Origin: Psoroptes ovis
Lineage: Eukaryota > Arthropoda > Arachnida > Sarcoptiformes > Psoroptidae
Direction: 5' to 3'
DNA: 64,000 nt
Assembly: GCA_002943765.1 (NCBI GenBank)
Contig: PQWQ01000010.1
Span: forward strand, 1,428,501 to 1,492,500
Shown here: positions 1-14,536 of the stretch, in pieces
Numbering within the stretch: the stretch's first letter is position 1
Layout: each line of letters opens with the position of its first letter
Notes under the pieces: generated by a model
Databases searched by the model: none
Seen by the model: only the letters and a program-made list of their open reading frames with translations
Told to the model about the DNA's origin: nothing
Made by a program: the position numbers and the translations under genes

Positions 1-3000
1 AAAAAATGATATTAAATCACAGTCGTACATTCATTTATGTAACATTATGATTTATGAATCGTAAATATCAATTTTGAGTGATGATTTTCGCGGAAAAATA
101 TTTCAGTAGAGATTAAGGCCAGAAAATAAAGATGTACCATTTAATTCAAAGATCGTCTTCGTAGGAAACCGGCCGCAATATGGAGATTCATATTGATGCA
201 ACCGGTGCTTCGGCTTAATTTGGGCTTAATTTCATATCTTTGCAATATAAAATATTTTTTTTTTTAATTTCGTTCATTGAAAAATCAATGAATTATTCAA
301 TATATGACTAAGCTGGAGAGAGAACAGAAATATGAATTTCGGGTTTCATGGTTTAATGAATTTTGATGCTGGAAAAAATTTAATTATAAACAGCATAGAT
401 TAGGCAATGATTCAAAGGATGATTTAAGGGATGCATTTCAGTATGAGTGCATTTGAGTGTGATTCTGAAATCATTCATTAATTTCAAGCAAAATTCAAGC
501 AAAATCGTGCTAAATATTCAACTAAATATTGATTTTCAAAATCGGGCAATTTACAAAAACCGATAATAAAATTTATGGAAGAAAAAATTATTCAAAATCA
601 AAATTTTCACCATAATATCATAAACCATATATTTCACGCTTTCATTTCATATTTTTATGTATTGAATTATATTGAATCAAATCGATATTTATTTGCTTTA
701 TTTGATTTAATTTTCGTTGAATTTATTTTACCCATTTTTCTCATCAGATTTTCCCGTTGGAAGAAATAATAAAATCACATCCAAAAACAACCGAAAAAAA
801 TATCTTTGAACGTTTTTCCCTCAAATAAATTTCGATTCAAACATTTTGTTTCAACCGAAAATGAATTTGTTTGAATAAATATTGAATAAATAAATAAATG
901 AATTGAATAAATTCTCAAATAAAAAATTCACAAATAATTCAAATTTACAAATGCATAAAATTTATTTCCATTCTCTCATTCATAGTGCCCATAGGATTAA
1001 AATCCCATGAGCATCTTTTATTACATTTCATTGCGTCTTTGTCTTTAGTCGAAGAAAAAATAAGAGGATGAGAGGAACGAAAGAAAAAATACAAAATTTT
1101 CTTAAGCCTTTATTTCTTCATTCAAAAAGAATCATTTCAAAATTTCATTGATTTTTATTTGCATTTCATACGTCTGTATATTTCTCTATGTGAATGGATT
1201 TCTCTTTCCCCATTTGTATCCACATTTTTTTTATATTAATATTCATTTATTATTCAAATTCACGAAAATTTATTATTCAAATTTTCGTTTTTTTTTTCAT
1301 TTCACAACTCTTCAAAGCTTCAAATGTTTGAATCAAATGTTTCAAATGAGTTTTATTCAACATTTTTTTTACATTTCATCTCGGTGACCATAAAGGGTGA
1401 CAGAAATATGTGTATTTTTGTTTGATTATGTAAAATGTTTTGTTGAAGAGATTTGCATTTTCAGACATTTTTAAAAAAATGTTTGAAACTAAATCCATTA
1501 TTAGTAATATTTCTATTTTAAGGGAATATATTTGGGCACCTATTCACTTTTGATACATTTACAGAATTAAAAATTTATCTTTGAGAAAATAGAAAGGTTT
1601 GAGAGAGGTTATTTTATTTACCTTTCAATTGATTTTTATTTATTTACAATAATAAATCACTTTTGAAAGTTGAGTAAAGTAAAGTAAAGTAAATTTACCT
1701 TACACTATTCTCGTTTATTGATGATTATTTATTTCTGAAACAAATTACTTTGAAATATAAACGATATTTGAAAATTTCTAAAAGTTTTTTCGAAAATTTA
1801 AAATCATCTATATTTGAATTTTACAAAGTTATTCATTCATTTATTCATACATAAAACAACGATAAGTAAAATCAGTGTGAAAATGTGTTGAAAATATTCA
1901 TTCATTTTCATTGTTTTTATTAAGAAGAATGAAATCAATTTTAATTTTGTTTTCAAAATGAAAGTCAATCGGAAAAAATTTATTTGGGAAAAAATACAAA
2001 TTTTCAAATTCATGAAATTCGAAAAAAAATTCAATCCACATTAAAATAGATTGTCATCGGAAGAATTTTCGAAATACAAATCGATTCAGATCATTTCAGA
2101 TTTGAAAACAAGCAGCGATAAACATTTAAACAAATTAAGATGTCCATCTTAAATTTATCCATATTTCTCGGATCGAAAAATGTTTTCAAATACTTGTCAA
2201 AAAAAAATTTATTATTGTCAAATGTGCAATAAAATCATGAATATCACTGTGTGTATGCATAGTAATCATTGTCTCAATACTATTGACAGAAAAATAATAA
2301 AAATAATGATAATAATGAAATTCAATTCATGACAAGTCCTGAATATTCATTCAGGTTTTTTTCGCAATATTTTTGATGAGATTTTTTTTCTATTTGTCAT
2401 TTTTTTCCTCTGACATATTTATAGTCAACATTTCAATATTATTTATTTATTTCGTGTTATGATTGCTTGACATATTTTATTATTATTATTATCGTCAGGA
2501 TATTCTCCTGGATATTGTTACATACGAAAACGATTCATTTATTTGTGTTTAAAATGATTTTATCAGTGATATCAGTGAGGTTGAATATGAATGAATCAAG
2601 ATCAAATAGATTTGATTGAATAATAAATTATAATCATAATAATGATCTTTACAAGTATCAAATTGATTTGAATTTTGATTTTTTTGAATATAAAATTTCA
2701 AAAATTGCCCAAAGCTGCCATCTATGGCTCGTGAATTAAGGCAAATTTTTCGAGAACTAAATTGTTTACTTTGTTTCATGATTTGTTCAATCGATGGCAG
2801 CTTTTGTTCCATTATTTTTTCGAATTTCCTAGAAAATAAAATTTTCACAATTTCCATGTTCACTAAGAAACATCAATCTCGCAGATTCTTGTCAATAAAT
2901 TGAAATGATTCAAAGATCAAGGCAAACAAACGAACAAAATTAAATAGATTCTCAATGAATCATTAATTTCGTTTTTCATTATTGATCCAACATTTCAAAG

Positions 3001-5528
3001 TCATTCGGGCTATTCGTACGCTGATAGGCGATCAAACAATGATTGACATTATCAATCGATTTGTATCGTTTAGCTTTTAGCGATAATCAAACAGAAAAAC
3101 GAACAAACAAACAAAAACAATGATATTATGTCATCACCAAATGATTCAATATCTTTGATATTTGTTTTTGAATGATTGAATGTGAGGAGCCAAAATCAAA
3201 AAAACAGAAACAAAAATCCATTTGAAATCGAAATTTACGTCAGTTGAAAAACAAAATCAAAGCTACCAATCAATGATTCATTTATTTCATAGATTTCAAA
3301 TTTTCATTTTAATTTTCAATATTTCATTGAAAATATTGTGATTATTATCATTATTATTGTCATTGATTTTCAGATGTGAAACAACAACAACAACAACATA
3401 AGCAAAAAGTGTCAAAAAACACATAAATTTCATCCGATTTTATCCAATTTCATTGTCATTTGAGTCAAAATTGAAAAGCATCGATAACTTGGTATATTAT
3501 TTGGAAATTATTTGGAATTGAATCGAATGCAAAAATCGAAATAAAATCAAGCACATATATTAAACATGTAAAACAAAAGCATTTGTGAAAAGAGATGAAT
3601 TCACTCCGATTTCATTGAATTTTATTTCATTTCTCAGTATTTTCTTTGAAATAATTTCAAAGATAATAAATAATGATAACACCAACAACAATGGTGACGA
3701 TAAAGATAATAATAATTCAAATGTAAATATAAAATAAATAAATAAATCGAAATAATAAAAAATTGATAAAATAAATTCATTCAACAACAAACAAAAAAGG
3801 TCTATCACGATGTCTATAAATAAATCCTATTGACAATTTTTTCGCTTTGTCAATCGATTTTGTCAATTGGCCGACAAAAAGAATATGGAATCGATAAGAA
3901 TAATGATAGGAAAATTTTGTGCCGAAAATGGCACCGTAATCTCAGAAATCTTTGAATACAATGAATTTATTGACATTTGAGATTGGCCTGAAAAGGAAAT
4001 GCATCCGGTAATGATGTGCAGCCGGCAGCGATCGGTACCTGGCTAAAATGTCTGATATAAAAAGCCTGAATCGTTGAAATACGTCCCAATTGAAAAATGA
4101 TAAAATTCAAGAGAATGAAAAATAGTGTATAAGGTCAAAAAGGATCAATAGAACCTTTAAGATTAGACATTACAAAATGTATTGAATTGACAATTGACAC
4201 AAATTCAATAATAAAGTGATCAGAATATTTAGATATAATTAAATATTCGCTGCTATTGTCATGTTTAGATTCTTAACATATCGAAATTTGAGCAATTTAA
4301 TCATAAGTAAATAATAATCTAAACAATTTCCTCGCTGTCATGCCACCCATAGGATGATCATAAGTTCTTGCGGATATTACGAGGCTTATTGAGTTAAACA
4401 CCAAGGAAAATGAAATTTTAATCGCAACAAACAAATTACAAAATCAACCGAAATTTCATTCGATTTCAGCGAATTCAAAATTTTGAATTTTCAAAACCAT
4501 GAATTAAATGATAGAAGAATAAGACCGAAAAACAAATCAAATCAAAAAATCAAGAAATTTCTGTGATCAACATGAATGTTGAATGCTGAAGACACACAAT
4601 GATTCGTATACGAATGCCAATGCTGATGATAATGGTGATATTTGCCGGTCTATCATCATTGTTATTGTTATTATCATCATTATTTCTATGATTTTTATTG
4701 GTACAAACACACACACATACGCATTAATACATTTCTTCTTTTTCTTCTTTGATTCTTTTGATTTATTTTTCTTTTCTTGGATTTTTCCGTATTTTCGGCT
4801 TCAGAATTGAATGAAGGAATTATTCTTTTGTTCGTTTGTCATCAATAATCACAATGACAGCAGCGACAACAAACATTCAATAATCTTAACATATGAACAT
4901 TCAATATTCTAAACATATGAACATTCAATTCACAGAAACACACACACAAACACACGACAGACATTCACAAGAGAATTTCAAATATTGAAAATATTTATTT
5001 TCATTATTCATGTAACAAACAGAATCAAACCGAACAAAACAAAATGAATGAATGAATGAATGAAAGATGTACCGACAAACAGAAAAATATTTATTTATTA
5101 TTATTTTTTTTTTTTTTTGTTTGCTTCAAATGAAAATTATTATTGATGTTTTTACCATTCAAAACATATCACAGAGAGAAAGAGAGAGAATAAACGTCAA
5201 AATAGCTTAAACAGCTTTGAAATACCATGAACCATTATCAATAATAATGATTATAATGATGATGATGATGATGATGGTGATGATAATAATAATTTTTCTA
5301 TTATTATTATTTGCCACAATTCATTGATTCATTTTGAATCATTCATCGTTATTCAAAATGAAATATTCAATATTATTTATGAAATGTTTCCACCATGTTC
5401 GTGATGCTGAATCATCATGATCATTCACAATCATCATCATCATCGTGGTGTATTGCTTGCCGATACACACATTTCTTCATATGATATTCGCTGATATGTA
5501 TCAGCTATTATTTCATACATTTTTTTCC
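1..5528. other. Non-coding A+T-rich sequence
   Basis: No convincing gene is seen. The longest open frames here are about 100 codons and are rich in Phe, Ile, Asn and Lys, as expected by chance. Visible items are a GTAAA run near 1675-1695, a CAA run near 3385, GAT/GATG runs near 5255-5285, and a roughly 23-bp near-tandem repeat containing AACATATGAACATTCAAT near 4888-4930. A small GC-richer patch at 168-206 can pair ACCGG with CCGGT and AATATG with CATATT. A second GC-richer patch lies at about 3990-4060. Neither has a recognisable coding frame. Confidence 0.6.

Positions 5529-5552
<24 letters not shown>
5529..5552. repeat. Poly-A run (24 A)
   Basis: An uninterrupted run of 24 A follows TTTTTTCC. 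No retrotransposon body or target-site duplication is visible beside it, so it is called a simple homopolymer and not a retrotransposon tail. Confidence 0.85.
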
Positions 5553-5559
<7 letters not shown>

Positions 5560-8500
5560 TCATTTGATGATCAATTTGTTCATTTTTTTCTTTGTATTTT
5601 TCGCATAAATGCCATATTTGATTTCATATCGTTGGTTTAATATAAATGATTTATAAGTTATTATCATTTATTATCATTATGATCATCATCATCAACAACA
5701 AATGAATGAAAATTTGAGGAATTTCCATGAGTCGAAAAAATTCTTGTTCGAATGCATTTTTTGAATTTCAATGCGTTTTTTTCCCCTCAATCGTATAACA
5801 CTATTTAAATATTTGAATTTATGAATTTATTAAAAGAAAAATATTAAATGCATTCAATGCATTGCAGTGAAGCTAACGTTGAACATGTGAAACAGCAAAA
5901 CAGGCACAAAAAAAGAGGGTCTCGACAGGGGAACCGTGTGTTAAATGCATTCAATTTCGATTCCAATATGAATCCAAAATATGAAATGTTGCCGGTTTGA
6001 TTCTTTGATTTTTTTTGGTGCAGTTGCACCGCAATTCGCTTTGAATCTGTTGGAATTTCTTTTGTGTAATTCCTTAAATTCGGAAATTGATTTCCAACTT
6101 TGCACGGAATTTTCAATCATATTTATCGTCTTTACATTGAAAATTCAATTCAAAAAAAAAAAGGAACTTGTTTCATTTAAATTCATGTTTTGTATGAATG
6201 TTTTCAAAAAAAAAAAAAAATCATCAGTAAACATCACTAAACACAATTCAATCTGTAAATTTGTTTTGACAAATGCCATCGGTATTTTATCATCGTTTGT
6301 GTGTATGTGTGTGTACCATACACTTACGAACAAATACGATAAACGTCATGATTATCATCATGTTACAATCATTGGAAATTTCAAAAATAATTTCCTTTTG
6401 AATTTCTTAAATTCAATTGAAATATTAGCCCAAAAAAAGACTTTACATCAAATTGAATAAAACTAAATGAATTCAATTTAATTTTTCTCTTGTTCTCTCG
6501 TTGATTCGATTCAATATGTTTATCATTGAATTGAACAAAATAATGATAATCATCATCATCATCATCATCATGATCATGACAACGATGATAATGATGATAA
6601 TCAAAGAATAAAAGAGAAATATTGAATTCAAGACGTGTCAAATGATCTACGCTCACTTTGCCATCGCTCTCCGACTGCTATTCTGGATGTAATTTAATTT
6701 TTTTTTCAGTCGTAAATTTTTCTAAGAAAAATTATTATCACCATCATCATCAGTGATAATGTATGTATCGTACACGACAACAATAATCGTAATAATGATC
6801 AATTGGCTTCGTCGTTTTTGATTATTTGATTCTTCAGTCGCTTACCATTATCATCATCGTTATCGTTATCATTATCATTAGAGATTCAATGGTGATGATG
6901 ATAATGAATGTCTTTTTCTTCAACAAAGAAATGCGTTTTTTCCAATGTTTCAATCATCATCAGTGTGAATGCATCTAACATGACATGAAGAAATGAATTT
7001 CAAAAAAAAAAAAAAAAATGATTTCAGAAAATGTTTTCAAAAAATTCAATTTCATTGAATTTCTATGAGTTTTTCTTGTTTTTTTGTTCATGAATTCATA
7101 TCAATATCCCAAATATTTATGTTTATTTCATTTAGTTATTTGTAATTTTTCGTGTGTCGCTTTGATTGGAAAAAATATGTAATAATTTGCTGCTTTATTA
7201 CATATTTCATTTACACCCATTCATACGCCAACACACACACACACAATCGACAGATGATTTCTTATTGAAAAAATCAAAAAAAAGAATGTTGCATCAATGA
7301 AATGATTTAAGGAAAAAATTAAAGAAAAATCAAAGCAATTTCCATTAATTCTTCGAACAAAAATCATTGATGAAATTTACGATTCAGCGATTTATTTTTA
7401 TTTCAGCTGCTTTTGCATTGAATTTGTAACCAATTCTTATTATTATTTGTTCGCATTTGTATCGAATGTCATCAAATATTGTTTGCTGTTTCTTATTAAG
7501 CGATGAATTCGTTGGTGTTTTTCTTGTTTTTTGGATTATTTTGTATTTGTTTATTTGTCGAAAACATTGATATTCTGTCATCGACACTGGCTGATGAATC
7601 GAATGAATTCTTAAATTTTGAAAGAATTTCGTGAACAATAATAAAAATGAAACAGAATCTGATCATGAAAACATCATCGCGAAAATGAAATTCGCGAAAC
7701 ATGAATTCTCATAATGAAAAATTCGGCTCTGAAAACAGATAATCTTCCCGATATAGGCAGCCAAGATGATCAAAACAATAATAAAAGAATTCAATTTTGA
7801 ACAGAAATCAAGCATTGGTTCCGCATTCAGAGAAGCACAGAAACAAAAAAAAAAATTCAAAGAAAAATTCACAGAATTGGAAAAATGAAATTAAAACTGT
7901 GTTTTTGTTGTCACAATCATCATCATATCGTTATCATCATTACAGAACTGAAATTATCATTCGAATAAAATATATCAAATATAATCATTCCGGTTTTCAT
8001 GTAAAAAACATTGATTTGTACAACCATTTTTTTTTTAAAAAGAGAAATGATGATCATAACAAAATGTATTTCTCTACATTTTGAAAATGATTGAAAAAAA
8101 AGCGTTGGATTTGGTCTCAGTGTTGAATTCAATCATTCGGGTGATTTGAATTGAATTGAATTGAAGATTTGCGATGAATTTCGCATATTCTCGTTGTTTT
8201 CATTTGCTTTGCTATTCGCTTAAAGCTTCAAGATTTCTCTTGGATCGCAGATAAAAACAAATCCGAGAATAAATTTTAAGGAAAGAATCAAATTAATTTA
8301 TTTGAGAATTCAAAGATATTTTCTCATATCTTTGACATTTCTTAAAAAAATATAAATCTTCTAATTGAATTATTATTATCATCATCATTGGGCGAATTAC
8401 GACATGGTTAACAATATTTCTTACGAAATATGAAATGAATAAACATAAAATGTCATTCAAAATGCGCTTAAAAACATTGAGAAAATATGTAAAGAATAAA

Positions 8501-11500
8501 TTTTCAAACAAACAAATACATATTTCAAGCATATTCATTCATTCATTCATTAAATTAAAATTTAATAATTTTAATTCAGAATTCAATGAATAAAATGAAT
8601 CCTAATCTTTGATTTTGATTTATGACATTTTTCTTTGGAATTTTTTCAGATTTAACAGATTCATTTTCATGCTATGGCTATGATTCATTGAAAACACCAA
8701 ACTAAAAATAAACTTTATTCGTGTCATTTTATTTGATTTAAAAATGTTTTTGTGAATTTCGCATAAATTTCACCACATATTCGTGATGAATGACAGATTT
8801 TTCACCAGAAGAAAATGAAATCAAAAATTCTGTCATAAATCGGTAACAAGACCACACCGTAATATTTTAACTTTAATCAAATTGTAAAGGCTGTGAATCG
8901 TAAAAATTTTATGATGAAATCATACAAGAGACCATAGAAAGAAAAACTAATTATCATTATGTTAATTAATAAATCATGGAATCTAATCAAATTGAAATAA
9001 GAAGGTAATCGAAAATTCGCATGATCAATCGATAATTTTTCAATCGATGCTGGCAAAACTTCGGTACACAAGACCATGGATAGAATAATAAATGGATGGA
9101 AAAAAAAAATGATGTTGATTTCATATTCATATTTTCAATGCTTTGCTCGAATTTTCATGGTCCAATTATTTATTATTTTTGATTATATTATGATTATTTT
9201 GAATCATTATTTATTTCTTGAATAAATTTGCTCGAATTTCTTTGATTTCATAGATTTTCTTCGTAGATCATACTCAGCTTCTTTATATTATTAGCTTCTT
9301 GTTTATTCGAGTTTTCTTCAATTTGATTTATCAATTCAATTAAATCTCATCACAAAATCACATGTTATTATCATTTTTATTGTTTTGTTTTCCAGCATCT
9401 TCATTCTTCTTGAATTCTTACTATCAAGACAAAACTAAATAAACTTCTTTGCTTCTTCAAATATTTTTAAATCAACATAATCAATTCAAAATTCTTCGAT
9501 TCACAATCAATCGCAATCAATTGAATCAAATCAATTGATTAAAAAAATTTCATGCATTTACAAACGATGTATTGTCATATTCATTGATGTATAAAATTCA
9601 GTACAAACAAGAGAAAATAAATGGGAAAGATTCTGCTGATTTTCATCTTAAATAACGAGAATATGAACATAATGAACATTGCAGATATTCGCATTGTTTT
9701 TTCGAGTATCAGTTGAGATTATTAGTAGTCTTTTGTTTATTTACATACATTTTTTCTGTTCAATAGCTCTTTTGATTATTAATTTCAAATGTGTAAATAT
9801 GTGAATAAATATTTATGACCAAATAATAACAACAAATCTATGGAAAAACTCTTGAAAAAATCTATAAATACAAGTGAATTAATGTAAATGAAAAGTTTTG
9901 CTGATCAATAAATTGAAAATCATTTCAATAAGTACGATTCTTGTTCGATTGCAGATTTTTCGATTGACCAATCGAGATATTTAAAGAAAATATGCATTTA
10001 TTCACCCATTTCTAGCATCATCGACTAAACTATGAACAAATACTTGAAAAAATCACAATAGTTCATTCATTTTCAAAAGTAAAACTCTCTTTGAAACTAA
10101 ATTATGAAAATCATCATTCAAAAAAACTCTATTCAATCAATCTTCACAGCAAGATTGATTGATTGAATTTGTTCGTTTGCATATTTAATTAAAAACTCAA
10201 AAATGAGAGAAAATTTCTGTCTTGTTTGATTCTAAATTCTTCCACAAAAAGCCTTAAGAGGTTTGATGAATTTGATTTCATTCAATTTTTCCAGCAAAAT
10301 TCACCACGAAACCCGTAGAATCCACATTCAAATACACAAAATGATAATGATCATGACAATCATAATGAAAATGATCACATCATATTAAGCATTTAGCCAA
10401 TTAAACGATGAGAAAACTAGCAATACGTCTCACTATCAAACAAAGGGAAAACCAAATACAAAATGGAATCGAATACGATTTCATTCATTACTATTATCAT
10501 TATCAATTCAAAATTTTTACCAAAAGCAAAATTACGATATAAGAAAAATTACAAAAATTATTATTAATGAATTTGTAATTATAAATGATGGAAAAAAAAA
10601 TAAGGAAAACAATTTACCATTTTTTTGTGTAATCAGTCAACCAATGACATACACACACAGACACAGATAGACATTGAACCAAACCAAAACGTAAAAAAAA
10701 AATACCAAGACATCCCCAAGAGAAATTATTGCATATTTAGCAAATAGGGAAAAATGGATAAAAATATTAGAAAAACATATACTTTCACATATTAAGACTT
10801 GAAAATATTTTCATATCCATATACATTCATATTCATTGAGATATTCAAAATGAACAATGAATATGATATTTTCAGTTATCTTAATGATGATTATATTGAG
10901 ATGAATATTATCTGCTCGTAAAAGAAAAAAAAAACGTAGAAAAGATTCTCCTGAGAAATGAACAGATGAACAAATGAATGAACGCATTGAATTGAGATGA
11001 ATGAAATTAAATGAATAAAAATTATTATTTTTTCAAAAGATAATTAAATTCCATTTCTTCAAGGAAAATTATTCAAGGAATACTAAAGCTGAAACGGTAT
11101 CATCTAAGGAACCAAGGAAAACCGAAATAAAGTGAATATTCAAAACGAGATTTTCGTGGCAAAAAAAAAAAGAAAAAGAAAAATTTCAATTTCATGGTTT
11201 TATTATCATGATTATGATTATTAATGATTATCATGATCATGATTATGATCATCTATTTTGTCATATTGCACATTGAAATGATATGTTAATTTTGGTTATT
11301 TTAGTTTTTAAAATCTTCTTTATTTCGTTTTGTTTTATTCATTGAAATAGATTCATTCATTTAAATTAATTCATTCAATCATTTAAATTCATTCAAATTG
11401 TTATTGAACATACAAGAGATATGAAATTCGGATGCGATTAAGATCTCAATACTTGAGAATAATTTGAGAATATTTTCATATTTTTTTTCTTTGTTCATTT

Positions 11501-14499
11501 CTAAATAATAATTATTTCTTTGAAGCCTGATTTAACATGAATTTGAAGGAGAATTGAGACAAAAAGATATTTGCTCAAGAATTTTAATTGAAATTGAAGT
11601 AATTCAGATATCACTGATCAAATTGGTCTTGAATCTAATCGAATATCAGTACTTTTTTCATCATATAACAAAAGAACAAACCAGAAATTACAAAAATACA
11701 AAAAAAAAATCATGCAAAACACTCATAGGAAATTAATAAATTGAAATAATTCAAAACAAATCAGATAAAATTGAATGAAATAAAATCTTAAATGATGCAA
11801 ATCAAACCAAACCCAACACAACAACAACAACAACAAACATAGTGATCGTTATAATCATCAAATTGAAGCAAATATGTTTGCATTTTCATAGTGAGAATAC
11901 ATTGCATAATATTGCAAATTATACATCTTTATATATAGAAAAATATATTCGATGCACATACGAGTATTTTCCATGCAAAATTTCCAAACTCATATGTGTT
12001 CCAAATTTGTTCCAACAAAATGATAGATAGTAAAAAATATACAAAAATAAATAAATAAATGAATAGAAGATGCGTAAATATAATAATAATAATATAATCA
12101 TAAATTGCAATTTATTATTATTATGATTATCATTATTATTTCATAGATATATTTTACATATAAAAAATTGCAATCAACTCATCATTATTATGATTACCAT
12201 TATGATTATCGTGTTATCATTTTGTAAGTAATATGAGATGCCAAACGAAGGAAATCGGTTATAAAAAAACAAAACATTGAGAAAAAAGCAAAAGCACGAT
12301 ATGATACAAGGCAAAGCAACGATGGTATTCAATACAATCTTGAATGAAAAATTGATGATGATACAATAAATGATGATGATACGATATGATTCCATGTTGC
12401 CATGTTTATAATGTTTGTGCTGTATGGATATTTTTCAATGTATCGCAATGCATTTCAATTCAATGTGTATTTGTTACTGTTGTTTGTTTGTTATTCTTTC
12501 ATATCGATGTCAAAAATGCATATGTTCAATATCTTTGCATGTGTTTATATGTGTTCGTTTAGTTTCAATGCCTCTGTCTCTCTCTCTCCATTCTGATACT
12601 TGGAACAGGTGGCAATGACAGGCCAAGCCATTTTTCTTATCCATATCGATATCAAAAAGCGATACAAATAGCGATGCAAGCAGAGATGAAAAACATTTCA
12701 AATTATTCAACTTTATTATTCGTTCGACTAATATGTCTAATCTGACGCTTGTGTTTCTATCTTATGTGTGCAATATTTATTTGTGTTGGATTTCGTATCT
12801 GAAATCCTTATATTTTCTGTATTTCATTAAATTTTCATTAATTTTTCTTGTATTTGCTGCTTTCATTTCATTTATTATTATCATTAAATTGACTGTAATG
12901 ATGATGATGATGACAATGATTTTTGATTATAATTACTATTTCTAGTAAATGATGACAATGCTGGTGAACAGATAGACAGATAGTCATTCATTGAATGATG
13001 ATAATGTTAAATTAATAAATTTCTATTTTGATTGTTGTTATTGTTTGAAATTTTCGATCAAAAAACTTTTAGATTAAGAAAATCAGAAAATTTCTCATCA
13101 AAATACATTCACTATGCCATGCATTGTCATTCTATTTGAAGTTCATAAGATCAAAACTCTAAAAATAGCACTTTAAGAAGGCACTGAATTGATTCATAAT
13201 TAATATTTTGCTAAGCGATTCATTAATTTTGATATTTCTATGAAAATATCAAACAAAATTCAAAAAAATTTCAAAAAATTCAATGATGCATACTTTCAAA
13301 CTTTCGCCACTGGATGACAGTACATGTCTTTTCAAATTTCTTCAAATTTTTAAAATTAAAATTGAAAAATTTGATCTCTTTCAAGTTATTTAAATGAATC
13401 TATTTTTAGTTTAATCACAGTAATAATTCTCAGTCTCCATGATCATCATAATAATCGACATGATTTATTATTCAGAAAACTTATCATTCGATTCAATTTT
13501 CAAAGAGAAAACATTGTGATCAATGAATTGAAATGCAAATTTCAATCAAATCTACATGCAAATTCATCTCATTGAATTATTATTATGTTTACATACATTT
13601 GATTCCAAATTTTTCATCGAAAAAAATAAAATTATCATCATTCTAAGACGAATAAAAATCGAAATTCGTCATAGAATTCGAAGTTCATCATGTTTAAAAT
13701 GTTCGAATCAATCTATATTCAAATCGATTGATGTTTGAATCAATCAATGAAAACAAAATGAGTCAATGATAGACAACATGATGGCATCAATTTAATAATG
13801 ATTTCAATGTTTCAAGGAATATTTTCGAAGAAAATAATCGAGGAAAATATGTTTTGAAATCACATTCAAGCAGACATAAATGAACAAAAAATGATCAAAT
13901 TTGAATTTTTCAAATGTTTTCTATATTTATTTTTACATTTTTTGTGTCACAAATACATCAACAACCAATGTAAATGAATACATCAACAAACAATACATAT
14001 TTGACGATATTTATGCATAAAATACAATCTTAAGATCGTAGAATCGTAAGAATAAAAGAAAAACAAATGAAACAAAATTGAATAAATTCAAATTCAAATA
14101 ATGAATTGAGAATTGAATCAATGTTGAATTTTGAATTTGAATTTGAAATCAAAGAAAATTGATTCATTGAAAAAAAAAACATTAAAATAAATGAAATAGA
14201 GACTGGAAGAGACTCAATATTAAAATAGAGACAAAATTATGCATGAAATAATATCGTATCATACTCAAACATAACCAGCAGCATCAACAACAATAAATTA
14301 TCATTAGATTCAAAGATGATTTGAAATTCTTTCTTCTACCATTCATTGATTCATTTATTTTCAAAGATTTTCTCCATTTTCTTTGGCTGCTGGTTTGATT
14401 TTTCTTCTTCTACTCATAAAAATTCCATCATCGATTGGTGTCGATGATGATCATCATTTGCCAACATTATCATCATCATCATCATAGCAAAACAACATT

Positions 14500-14500
<1 letters not shown>
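5553..14500. other. Non-coding A+T-rich sequence
   Basis: Nothing gene-like is recognised. The 159-codon frame at 5981-6460 crosses two A homopolymers that give Lys runs, and overlaps several equally open frames on the other strand. ATC/GAT microsatellites occur at about 6545-6600, 6725-6760, 6850-6905 and 12,895-12,915. A near-tandem repeat of about 27 bp built on AATACATCAACAA lies at 13,948-14,000. A CT run precedes a slightly GC-richer patch at 12,570-12,640. No tRNA-like cloverleaf was found. Confidence 0.55.

Positions 14501-14535
<35 letters not shown>
14501..14535. repeat. Poly-A run (35 A)
   Basis: Thirty-five consecutive A residues follow CATTC and precede CAAAG. This is the longest homopolymer in the window. 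An ATC microsatellite lies just upstream. No upstream element body or flanking duplication was seen, so the origin is undecided. The exact length is likely to vary between individuals and to be error-prone in sequencing. Confidence 0.85.

Positions 14536-14536
<1 letters not shown>

Noticed and set aside
5529..5552. Poly-A tail of a non-LTR retrotransposon
   Set aside because: No element body, no reverse transcriptase remnant and no flanking duplication.
5981..6460. 159-codon plus-strand open frame
   Set aside because: It crosses two A homopolymers (Lys runs), has no recognisable domain, and overlaps other open frames on both strands; chance in A+T-rich DNA.
8877..9077. 66-codon minus-strand frame that looks mildly protein-like
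   Set aside because: Too short, no recognisable motif, no supporting splice or neighbouring exon signals.
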